From the NCBI GenBank assembly GCA_013336025.1, contig JAAXUM010000157.1, positions 1-5,094 of the forward strand: 5,094 nt of DNA, given 5' to 3'. The number at the start of each line of letters is the position of its first letter. Position 1 is the stretch's first letter. The DNA comes from Chlorobiaceae bacterium. GTDB lineage: Bacteria > Bacteroidota > Chlorobiia > Chlorobiales > Chlorobiaceae. The translations under genes were made by a program, and so were the position numbers. Under the pieces are notes generated by a model that was given only the letters and a program-made list of their open reading frames with translations, searched no databases and was not told the DNA's origin. Positions 1-5,094 of this stretch are shown piece by piece.

Positions 1-102
1 TGCGAGATCCATCGCTACCACTGCGCTTAAAAGCAACAGTGCGCCGATTGACTGTTTCAGATAAGGTTTGAGAAGATAGGCAAGTCTGAAAATATTCGTC
101 AT
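1..102 (-). CDS. ABC transporter (exporter-type, membrane domain N-terminus), partial
   Basis: Only the first 34 codons are inside the window; the gene continues beyond the left edge. The reading frame is open from an ATG at 102-100 and begins MTNIFRLAYLLKPYLKQSIG, followed by a hydrophobic stretch ending in AMDLA. A short cytoplasmic start with a 'LLKPYLKQ' amphipathic segment, leading into a first membrane helix that ends near 'DLA', is typical of fused membrane/ATPase ABC exporters of the MsbA/LmrA type. The start is supported by GGAG at 116-113, ten bases upstream of the ATG, the best Shine-Dalgarno site in the window. A TATATT at 163-158 could be a -10 element, but no good -35 sits 17 bases upstream of it. 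The gene diverges from the FadL gene. The family call rests on the N-terminus alone; the ATPase motifs would lie outside the window, and the substrate cannot be guessed. Confidence 0.65.
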   Translation of the reverse strand, partial: MTNIFRLAYLLKPYLKQSIGALLLLSAVVAMDLA

Positions 103-176
103 ACCACATGGGCTCCATAAGGTTACTGCTGCTCCGGCAGGTTTTCCCTGCGGCTCCAATATACCGGTAATCCGTT

Positions 177-267
177 GTACCTGAAATGTTTCGGTTTACG
201 AAGAGCGTCGCTTTAACAAAAATCGCTGAAACAGGTCAGCTGATTGAGGGGAAACAGTACCTGAAAT
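177..267. repeat. Direct repeat pair GTACCTGAAAT
   Basis: The 11-base word GTACCTGAAAT occurs exactly at 177-187 and again at 257-267, with starts 80 bases apart. The second copy runs into an odd palindrome, CTGAA-A-TTCAG (261-271). A shorter related word, ACCTGAAGTT, appears at 463-472. This may be a pair of regulator sites between two divergent genes, but it could equally be chance in a small region. No known regulator is implied. Confidence 0.3.
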
Positions 268-374
268 TCAGATTACAAACAATTTCTGTTCTGTTTTTGA
301 TGTTCAATTTCAATCTTTTTCGTTGAATTTTACTGTTTATAGTGATTTTTTTGAATTTTTTCGGTCACTTCAGC

Positions 375-403
375 TTGAAACTGTTAATCTCTTTCCGTAT
401 ATA
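375..403 (+). promoter_or_regulatory. Sigma70-like promoter, probably for the FadL gene
   Basis: TTGAAA (375-380) is separated by exactly 17 bases from TATATA (398-403). That is close to the bacterial housekeeping consensus in both boxes and in spacing, and it sits at the end of a T-rich stretch. Transcription would start near 410, leaving a leader of about 180 bases before the ATG at 592. An overlapping TATAAC (400-405) could serve as an alternative -10 with 19-base spacing. No transcript data are available to confirm it. Confidence 0.55.
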
Positions 404-470
404 ACTATATGTCTATATCGTTTATCGCTATCAGGCTGCTTATTACTCCGATTCCCCGTTTAACCTGAAG

Positions 471-500
471 TTGTTTCCCCGCTGTTGAGTCTCCGATAAT
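471..500 (+). promoter_or_regulatory. Possible second, proximal promoter for the FadL gene
   Basis: TTGTTT (471-476) and GATAAT (495-500) are separated by 18 bases. The -10 box is good and the -35 box is poor. If used, it would shorten the leader to about 85 bases. It is weaker than the candidate at 375-403 and is offered only as an alternative. Confidence 0.25.
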
Positions 501-591
501 ACTGCTTACGGTGTTGCGTTGCGTCCATAGCTTAATCATGGTTATTGCTTGGTCCGGAGTCAGGTGTGAAATAACCCTAAAAAAAATAAAT

Positions 592-2010
592 ATGTTACGT
601 AAATCACTTATTGGTCTGACAGCTCTGGTTGTTCTTTCGGGCACTTCACCGGTGTTTGCCACGAATGGGATGAATCTTGAGGGCTATGGCGCAAAATCGC
701 ATGCTCTCGGAGGTGCAAGCATGGCTTATGATACGGGTAACTCAGCGGTCATGAACAATCCTGCAACTCTTGGCATGATGAAGGAGGGGAAGGAAGAATT
801 TGGTATCGGCATCAGGGGCCTTCATCCTGATGTTTCGCTTTCGTATGGGCCAATGTCAGACAAATCCGAAGGAACCGGCTACTATATGCCTTCACTCTCT
901 TACATGAGAAAAGATGGCAGCATTGCCTGGGGTGTTGCCATGCTTGCACAGGGAGGAATGGGTACGGAGTATGGCGATGATTCTCCTCTTTTCATGTTTG
1001 GCAGATCGTATGGAAATTCTCTTGTGCCGTTGAGCGGAAAGGAGATTCGTTCTGAAGTTGGTGTGGGAAGGGTGATGTTCCCTCTGGCATGGAATATTAC
1101 AGAAAACACAACCATCGGCTTATCCCTTGATCTGATCTGGGCGAGTATGGACCTGCAGATGGATATGGACGGCGCTCATTTTAAAGGGATGACACAGGGA
1201 ATGGGCGGATCGGTAAGCGGAACGATGTATAATACGCTCGGCAGTATGATGCAGTCTGGTGGTGTTACCGATATCAATTACATGCGTTATGATTTTACAA
1301 ACGGCAGTCCCTTTATCGGTGAAGCGGTAGGGTTCGGAACAGGTTTCAAGATCGGTATGATGCATCGCTTCAGCAAGATGCTGACGGTGGGGGGGAGTTA
1401 CCATTCGAGAACATGGATATCCGATCTTGAAACGTCCAGCGCTGCACTTTCGTTTTCGGGAGTGGATGCCATGAATAACACGTTCACACAGTCGGTTACC
1501 GGAACCATCAAGGTTCGGGATTTTGAATGGCCTGCTGTTTTTGCTGCCGGGTTTGCCCTTTATCCTGATGATCGATGGATGATTGTCGGTGACATCAAAC
1601 AGATTGACTGGTCGTCGTCAATGAGTAAATTTTCCACCACGTTTATCGCAGACAATTCGCCTTCCAATGGCCCGTTTATCGGTAAGACACTTGATGTTGC
1701 TATGAAACAGGAGTGGAAAGATCAGACCGTATTTTCAATAGGTGCCCAATACAAGGCAACAGAGAAGCTTGCACTTCGTGCCGGAGCGAGTTTTGCCACA
1801 AACCCCGTACCTGACAGCTATCTTAATCCCTTGTTTCCCGCTATTACAACAAACCACTACACGGCAGGGTTTGGTTATCGGATTTCTGAAAAATCCTCTT
1901 TTGCCACAGCTGTTGCCTGGGCGCCGGAGGTATCAGCAACCAATGCTGAGGGTATGGTTATCAAGCACGGCCAGCTCAACTGGTCATTGAACTTTACCCA
2001 TGAGTTGTAA
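592..2010 (+). CDS. FadL/OmpP1-family outer-membrane channel protein
   Basis: A 472-residue outer-membrane beta-barrel of the FadL/OmpP1/TodX family, which passes hydrophobic compounds such as long-chain fatty acids across the outer membrane. Residues 1-23 form a signal peptide (MLRKS, hydrophobic core, cleavage after VFA). The mature protein opens with TNGMNLEGYG and a GGASMAYD segment, with NNPA at 55-58, which is the N-terminal plug region of the family. Near the C-terminus come DIKQIDWS (334-341), then GAQYKATEKLALRAG (384-398) and NHYTAGFGYR (421-430), typical late barrel strands. The last residues are NFTHEL, so the usual terminal aromatic is missing. I chose the ATG at 592, not 511, because only this start places the signal peptide at the N-terminus. 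It has no Shine-Dalgarno site, only a run of A before it. Methionine is unusually common (about 30), notably at 186-231. The gene stands alone between a promoter and a terminator. The actual substrate is unknown. Confidence 0.88.
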   Translation: MLRKSLIGLTALVVLSGTSPVFATNGMNLEGYGAKSHALGGASMAYDTGNSAVMNNPATLGMMKEGKEEFGIGIRGLHPDVSLSYGPMSDKSEGTGYYMPSLSYMRKDGSIAWGVAMLAQGGMGTEYGDDSPLFMFGRSYGNSLVPLSGKEIRSEVGVGRVMFPLAWNITENTTIGLSLDLIWASMDLQMDMDGAHFKGMTQGMGGSVSGTMYNTLGSMMQSGGVTDINYMRYDFTNGSPFIGEAVGFGTGFKIGMMHRFSKMLTVGGSYHSRTWISDLETSSAALSFSGVDAMNNTFTQSVTGTIKVRDFEWPAVFAAGFALYPDDRWMIVGDIKQIDWSSSMSKFSTTFIADNSPSNGPFIGKTLDVAMKQEWKDQTVFSIGAQYKATEKLALRAGASFATNPVPDSYLNPLFPAITTNHYTAGFGYRISEKSSFATAVAWAPEVSATNAEGMVIKHGQLNWSLNFTHEL

Positions 2011-2056
2011 CGGTTTCGGTACCTCCTGCTGAAGTTTTCGTTACAATTTTTTTCAA

Positions 2057-2085
2057 AAAAGGCACTGGTTTCTCCGGTGCCTTTT
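2057..2085. terminator. Bidirectional intrinsic terminator
   Basis: A twelve-pair stem (2057-2068 with 2074-2085, one G-U pair) encloses the five-base loop TTTCT. The inner eight pairs, GGCACTGG with CCGGTGCC, form a strong core flanked by A-rich and T-rich ends. On the plus strand it ends in TTTT, 47 bases after the FadL stop. On the minus strand the stem is followed by TTTTTT, about 90 bases after the stop of the YdcF-like gene. It therefore probably ends transcription from both sides of this convergent pair. Confidence 0.85.
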
Positions 2086-2174
2086 GCTTGCCAGACCGGG
2101 GCTGGATACTCAATAACAGATGTTTGACCTGACGGCACTACAGGCACATTCATCCATCTCTTATCTTTCCGGTA

Positions 2175-2765
2175 TCAGAAGTACATGACGGAGTAGTAGA
2201 GGCTTTTTTTGAATTCGCTGATCACAAAAGAATAGCTTTTTTTGTTTTTCCACCAGAGCAGGGGGTTCCACCATTGGGGTTTTGTGGGGACAAGAATGAA
2301 CTGTTTTGATGATCCGGAAAAGGCTTTTTTCCATGTTCTGTGAAGCCTGAAGAGGTGAGGCGGATCGCTGACGACAATGGCTGTTTTCCATCCTTTTTTT
2401 TCCATGAGCTTGGAACTGTTCAGAGCTTCTTCCCATGAGCTTGCCGATCGGGTGTCGATTCTGATGGACTTTTTCGGAACGCCAAGCGCCCTCATTCGGC
2501 GTTCACGCCAGTCGGGGTGTGATGGTCGATAAAACCTCGCATCAATGCCGGTCAGAATGATTCGGGGAGCATAGCCGTCATGATAAAGCTCCGCGCCTTT
2601 ATTTACCCGAAGTCCGTTATCACCTCCGAGAACGATAATCACATCTGCGGCTTTGGGTTTTTCTGCGTAAAGCGAGACGATATAGCCAAGGCTGACAAAA
2701 AAAATTCCGGCTGCCGTACAAGCTGTAAGAACAAATAATGAGATCAGTTTGAAGAGGGCTTTCAT
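2175..2765 (-). CDS. YdcF/SanA-like DUF218 membrane-anchored protein
   Basis: A 196-residue protein of the DUF218 (YdcF/SanA/ElyC) family, whose members are linked to envelope integrity and whose biochemistry is mostly unsettled. Residues 1-6 are basic and about 7-33 form one long hydrophobic helix, so the soluble domain probably sits on the periplasmic side. The domain begins with ADVIIVLGG (40-48), followed by GAELYHDGYAPRIILTG (57-73), the Rossmann-like first half of the family. Later come RALGVPKKSI (92-101), then SASSWEEALNSS (107-118), where the family usually has a 'T-x-E-N' style motif, and AIVVSDPPHLFRLHR (129-143) with the conserved histidine at 137. The start at 2765 has only an A-rich leader and no clear Shine-Dalgarno site. 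LTAC at 13-16 resembles a lipobox, but the hydrophobic run continues well past the cysteine. The gene lies 159 bases downstream of the AhpD-like gene and converges on the FadL gene. Confidence 0.8.
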   Translation of the reverse strand: MKALFKLISLFVLTACTAAGIFFVSLGYIVSLYAEKPKAADVIIVLGGDNGLRVNKGAELYHDGYAPRIILTGIDARFYRPSHPDWRERRMRALGVPKKSIRIDTRSASSWEEALNSSKLMEKKGWKTAIVVSDPPHLFRLHRTWKKAFSGSSKQFILVPTKPQWWNPLLWWKNKKSYSFVISEFKKSLYYSVMYF

Positions 2766-2803
2766 GGTTCTTTTTTTCGGGGTCTTGCGTATTATGGCGT
2801 TTT

Positions 2804-2822
2804 CATTCTCAAGTTGAGAGTG
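2804..2822. promoter_or_regulatory. Palindrome upstream of the YdcF-like gene (possible operator)
   Basis: TCTCAA-G-TTGAGA (2807-2819) is a perfect palindrome with a one-base centre. It extends to nine-base arms (2804-2822) with a single T/G mismatch. The centre is too short for a full RNA hairpin, so a DNA-binding site for a dimeric regulator is the more natural reading. It lies about 40 bases before the ATG at 2765, inside the 159-base gap 2766-2924. The rest of that gap holds only a four-pair hairpin (CCTG-CAA-CAGG, 2887-2897) and no good terminator. CATAAT on the minus strand, at 2796-2791, is a possible -10 but lacks a matching -35. Confidence 0.35.
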
Positions 2823-2924
2823 CTTATGGCCATATCCCGGTTATATCGATTTTCGGTGTTCTTGATGATGGCATTTTTTACGGTAACCTGCAACAGGAAT
2901 TGTCGTTAAAACGTGAGGAATGTG

Positions 2925-3935
2925 TCATGCAAGCCATTGGCTGATTCTTCTTGCTGCCGAAAGGCTGCTCCAGGAGAGGATAGAGAGCAGCGCTTTGTCA
3001 CCGGGATGGTATGATGAAAATGCCCTGACCATCTCTTTACTGATCTGCCAGGGAGCGATAGCTGTATGAAGGGCGAGGCGGGCAACGGTTTTTTCCGGAT
3101 CATTGCAGCGGAAAAGGAGATGATCGCACCAACTGCTGCTGATGCCGGGATCACCGCCATCCCACCTGTCAAGCTGATCAATGACCAGGCTCGCTGTGTT
3201 TTCGGTCAGTATCGTTTTTGCAGCTTTTTCAATAGCTGCCGAGAATCTTGCCAAAGCACCTGAAACAAAGGGAGATGGTGCCGCCCATGCGAGATCATTC
3301 GGCAATGGTTCCTTTTGCAGAAGGTCAAGAGATGTTCCTGGTTGTTTGGTGCGGTGGATTGCTGAACTGAAAAAAAAGGCAGCAAGTCGCATTGCGATGC
3401 CTTTCATGATCCCATCGGTGAAAGGGAGCGGTGAAGCTCCAAGAAGGATGGTTGCCATGCGGTTGATATAGTTGAAAAAGAGTGCCGTTCCAATATATTC
3501 CGGGGCTTCATCGGGATTAAACGGTGGGTATCGAAGAACCGGAGAATCGGGTGAAAGGGTTGCCGATGCCCATTCTGCAATGCTGCGCATAAAGGGATCG
3601 CTGATGGTTTCATACCTGCCGGATGCAATGGCTCCGGTATAATCGCGTCCCGATGCACCGAGCGCCATGACCGTGTGTGCATCGACACAGTAAGGGCATC
3701 GGTTCATCCTGGAGATGACAGCGGCAACAACCTCTTTTGCCTCGCGGTTTGCGATGCCTGAAATCAGGGTTTCCCGGCATGCCATCCATGATCCTGCGAG
3801 GAGTTCCGGAATCGGTTTGTGCAGGAAAAATGGCTCAACTTCAGCACCGAACTCTTTTCGAACCTGCGCCATCACCATGATGGTGAGTTTGTCACGGCTG
3901 GCAGGGTGCGTTTCGGTGAAATAGTTGATCGTCAT
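2925..3935 (-). CDS. AhpD-like / carboxymuconolactone decarboxylase family protein
   Basis: A 336-residue protein of the AhpD/carboxymuconolactone decarboxylase superfamily, all-helical redox proteins that often act as peroxidases or peroxidase partners through a CxxC pair. The active site is in the first third: Glu68, Cys80-Pro-Tyr-Cys83 and His87, in the segment KEVVAAVISRMNRCPYCVDAH. The spacing (Glu to Cys 12, second Cys to His 4) matches the known AhpD catalytic set Glu118/Cys130/Cys133/His137. The histidine between the AhpD cysteines is a tyrosine here. Residues 148-165 (IGTALFFNYINRMATILL) are a helix pattern seen in the longer members. About 225-336 look like a second, cysteine-pair-free copy of the fold, ending GDKALLSILSWSSLSAARR; this is inferred from shape alone. 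The length is well above single-domain AhpD (about 175). It starts 33 bases after the cimA stop, with only a weak GAAG/AAAG site upstream, so co-transcription is plausible. In an anaerobe it would fit peroxide defence, but its substrate is unknown. Confidence 0.8.
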   Translation of the reverse strand: MTINYFTETHPASRDKLTIMVMAQVRKEFGAEVEPFFLHKPIPELLAGSWMACRETLISGIANREAKEVVAAVISRMNRCPYCVDAHTVMALGASGRDYTGAIASGRYETISDPFMRSIAEWASATLSPDSPVLRYPPFNPDEAPEYIGTALFFNYINRMATILLGASPLPFTDGIMKGIAMRLAAFFFSSAIHRTKQPGTSLDLLQKEPLPNDLAWAAPSPFVSGALARFSAAIEKAAKTILTENTASLVIDQLDRWDGGDPGISSSWCDHLLFRCNDPEKTVARLALHTAIAPWQISKEMVRAFSSYHPGDKALLSILSWSSLSAARRISQWLA

Positions 3936-3953
3936 GAAAACAAGCTTTCTTCG

Positions 3954-3994
3954 AGCATCAGCCTGGCTCTATGCCTCGGCTGATGCTTTTTTTT
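3954..3994 (+). terminator. Intrinsic-terminator-like hairpin over the cimA stop, plus-strand orientation
   Basis: AGCATCAGCC (3954-3963) pairs perfectly with GGCTGATGCT (3978-3987) across a 14-base loop, and eight T follow at 3987-3994. Read on the plus strand this is a textbook stem plus U-tract. Read on the minus strand, the direction of cimA and the AhpD-like gene, the stem is preceded by A8 and followed by TCGAAG, so it should not terminate that transcript. The cimA stop codon (3971-3969) lies in the loop and the A8 encodes the Lys-Lys near the C-terminus. It may stop antisense transcription from entering cimA, or serve as an mRNA processing or stability hairpin in the operon. Confidence 0.5.
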
Positions 3995-5094
3995 GAATGG
4001 CTGCCCTGACGTTGAAGAGGTGATAGTTCATGCTGTCCTGAAGTGCAAGAAGACTCGCTTCGATAATATTCGTTGATACTCCGACCGTTCCCCATGTTTC
4101 CTGTCCGTTACTGGTTTGAATCAGTACCCGGACTTTGGCGCTGGTGCCACGCTTTTCTTCAAGCACCCGGACTTTATAGTCAACCAGCCTGATTGTTTTT
4201 ATGGCAGGATAAAAATGGAGCAGCGCTTTTCGCAGCGCTTTGTCAAGCGCATTGACCGGGCCGTCTCCGTCAGCGGCAATATGCTCGATTTCATTGCCGA
4301 CCTGGACTTTAAGGATTGCCTGATCGACATTTTTCGAGTCGATCCCTGACTCGATATGCACCTTGGTTTCAAGTACCTCGAAATAGGGGGTGAAGTCCCC
4401 GAGTTCGCGCCTGAGGATCAGTTCGAATGAGGCTTCGGCACCGTCGAACTGGTACCCTTTGTGTTCAAGTTCCTTGATATGGTGAACGAGGTTTCTGATC
4501 TGTTCTCCTTTTTCGGGCAGCTTGATTCCAAGTTCGTCAGCCTTGTATCGGATGTTGCTCTGGCCGGCAAGCTCTGAGACGAGTACGCGCTGTCGGTTTC
4601 CGACAAGTTTCGGGTCGATATGTTCGTACAGAGAGCTTTCTTTCATGACTGCGCTGACATGTATACCCCCTTTATGGGCAAAGGCCGATTTGCCGGTAAA
4701 GGGCGCCTTTGTGTCGGAGGGAAGATTGAGAATCTCGAATACGAACTTTGAGAGCGAGGTAAGCTGAGCGAGCTGCTGCAGATGAGTAAAACTCCCATGC
4801 AGTTTCAGCATGATGTTTGGTATGATGCTGATGAGATTGGCATTGCCGCATCGCTCACCGATGCCGTTGATGGTTCCCTGAACATGTGTCGCTCCGGCCT
4901 GGACGGCAACAATGGAGTTTGCAACGGCAATGTCGCTGTCATTGTGGCAGTGGATTCCCACCGGCACACCTGCCGAGGCAACTATTTTTTTTACGATGGC
5001 ATCAATTTCATGCGGCATTGAGCCGCCGTTGGTATCGCAGAGTACGACTCTTGACGCACCAGCCTCAACTGCGGCAAGGATCATGGAGAGGGCG
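3969..5094 (-). CDS. cimA: Citramalate synthase (CimA-type), 5' end outside the window
   Basis: The C-terminal part (about 375 codons) of a citramalate synthase, which joins acetyl-CoA and pyruvate into citramalate, the first step of the threonine-independent route to isoleucine. The frame stays open to the right edge (Ala-Leu-Ser before the Met at 5084), so that Met is internal. Counting from it: LCDTNGG (15-21), then HCHND with metal-binding histidines 45 and 47, then VQGTINGIGERCGNANL (68-84) with the metal-ligand Asn81. These close the catalytic TIM barrel. AHKGGIHVSAV (136-146) and the linker follow. The LeuA-type dimer/regulatory domain runs from about 235 and includes ADGDGPVNALDKAL (271-284) and WGTVGVSTNIIEASLLAL (331-348). 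'VQGTINGxGERCGNANL' and 'WGTVGVSxNIIEAS' favour CimA over LeuA, which typically has 'ECTINGIGERAGNA'; homocitrate synthase is less likely still. The regulatory domain suggests feedback control, presumably by isoleucine. The stop is TAG at 3971-3969, and the AhpD-like gene follows after 33 bases. Confidence 0.88.
   Translation of the reverse strand, partial: ALSMILAAVEAGASRVVLCDTNGGSMPHEIDAIVKKIVASAGVPVGIHCHNDSDIAVANSIVAVQAGATHVQGTINGIGERCGNANLISIIPNIMLKLHGSFTHLQQLAQLTSLSKFVFEILNLPSDTKAPFTGKSAFAHKGGIHVSAVMKESSLYEHIDPKLVGNRQRVLVSELAGQSNIRYKADELGIKLPEKGEQIRNLVHHIKELEHKGYQFDGAEASFELILRRELGDFTPYFEVLETKVHIESGIDSKNVDQAILKVQVGNEIEHIAADGDGPVNALDKALRKALLHFYPAIKTIRLVDYKVRVLEEKRGTSAKVRVLIQTSNGQETWGTVGVSTNIIEASLLALQDSMNYHLFNVRAAIQKKASAEA

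Larger units (their letters stand above)
103..591. other. Divergent intergenic region with AT-rich core
   Basis: These 489 bases lie between the divergent ABC transporter and FadL genes and hold no convincing gene. An open frame from 511 runs into the FadL gene, but its first 27 codons do not look like protein. The left part (103-260) has moderate GC and short palindromes: TACCGGTA at 162-169, TCAGCTGA at 236-243, and CTGAA-A-TTCAG at 261-271. The middle (about 270-410) is strongly T-rich and ends in a good promoter candidate. The right part (404-591) would be the leader of the FadL mRNA. I see no tRNA and no riboswitch that I recognise. A weak five-pair hairpin (GCAGG/CCTGC, within 137-151) is too short to call a terminator. 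Confidence 0.6.

Noticed and set aside
137..151. GCAGG/CCTGC hairpin as a terminator or riboswitch in the ABC transporter leader.
   Set aside because: It has only five pairs, no U-tract and no recognisable aptamer core around it.
511..591. Longer N-terminus for the FadL protein, starting at the ATG at 511 or 538.
   Set aside because: It would put 18-27 residues in front of an evident signal peptide, and neither upstream ATG has a ribosome-binding site.
1120..1404. Open frame of 94 codons on the minus strand inside the FadL gene, and others like it at 900-1115 and 1875-2153.
   Set aside because: They overlap a clear gene in another frame, and their translations have no recognisable domain or plausible start site.
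2718..2729. Lipobox LTAC at residues 13-16 of the YdcF-like protein, suggesting a lipoprotein.
   Set aside because: The hydrophobic stretch continues for about 17 residues past the cysteine, which fits a single membrane anchor better than a lipoprotein signal.
2887..2897. CCTG-CAA-CAGG as a terminator for the AhpD-like gene.
   Set aside because: The stem has four pairs with a three-base loop, and no T-run follows on the minus strand.
3404..3688. Minus-strand frame inside the AhpD-like gene, and plus-strand frames at 3066-3471 and 3715-3924.
   Set aside because: All are shadows of the coding frame, which has a family active site and a full-length match in pattern.
4116..4349. Plus-strand frames opposite cimA (4116-4349, 4522-4767, 4782-5021).
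   Set aside because: They lie wholly opposite strongly conserved CimA sequence and show no protein features.

Overview
The window looks like ordinary chromosome from an anaerobic, mid-GC bacterium. It is probably a green sulfur bacterium (Chlorobium group) or a relative. That assignment is an inference from three things: a CimA-type citramalate synthase, a FadL/OmpP1 outer-membrane protein of the style I associate with that group, and start codons preceded by A-rich stretches instead of Shine-Dalgarno sites. No marker gene here proves the lineage.

Layout. Positions 1-102 (minus strand) hold the first 34 codons of an ABC transporter that runs off the left edge. A 489-bp divergent intergenic region (103-591) follows, carrying an AT-rich stretch, one good sigma70-like promoter and several short repeats and palindromes. 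A FadL-type channel gene (592-2010, plus strand) comes next and ends in a strong terminator at 2057-2085. That terminator also suits the convergent minus-strand genes. The rest of the window is a minus-strand series. In transcription order it is cimA (5' end beyond the right edge, stop at 3969), an AhpD/carboxymuconolactone decarboxylase-type redox protein (3935-2925) and a membrane-anchored YdcF/DUF218 protein (2765-2175).

How the genes relate. cimA makes citramalate for isoleucine synthesis. The AhpD-like gene starts 33 nt after its stop and may be co-transcribed with it, but no shared pathway is evident. The YdcF-like gene is separated by 159 nt that contain a DNA palindrome and may be expressed on its own. 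The FadL protein and the ABC transporter diverge and both concern the envelope, but nothing shows that they work together.

I found no mobile element, CRISPR array, tRNA, rRNA or defence system, and nothing I would call a new system. The points most worth checking are a hairpin plus U8 tract over the cimA stop codon that reads as a terminator only on the antisense strand, the methionine-rich segment of the FadL protein, the long fadL leader, and the two-part AhpD-like protein with an AhpD-like active-site spacing.
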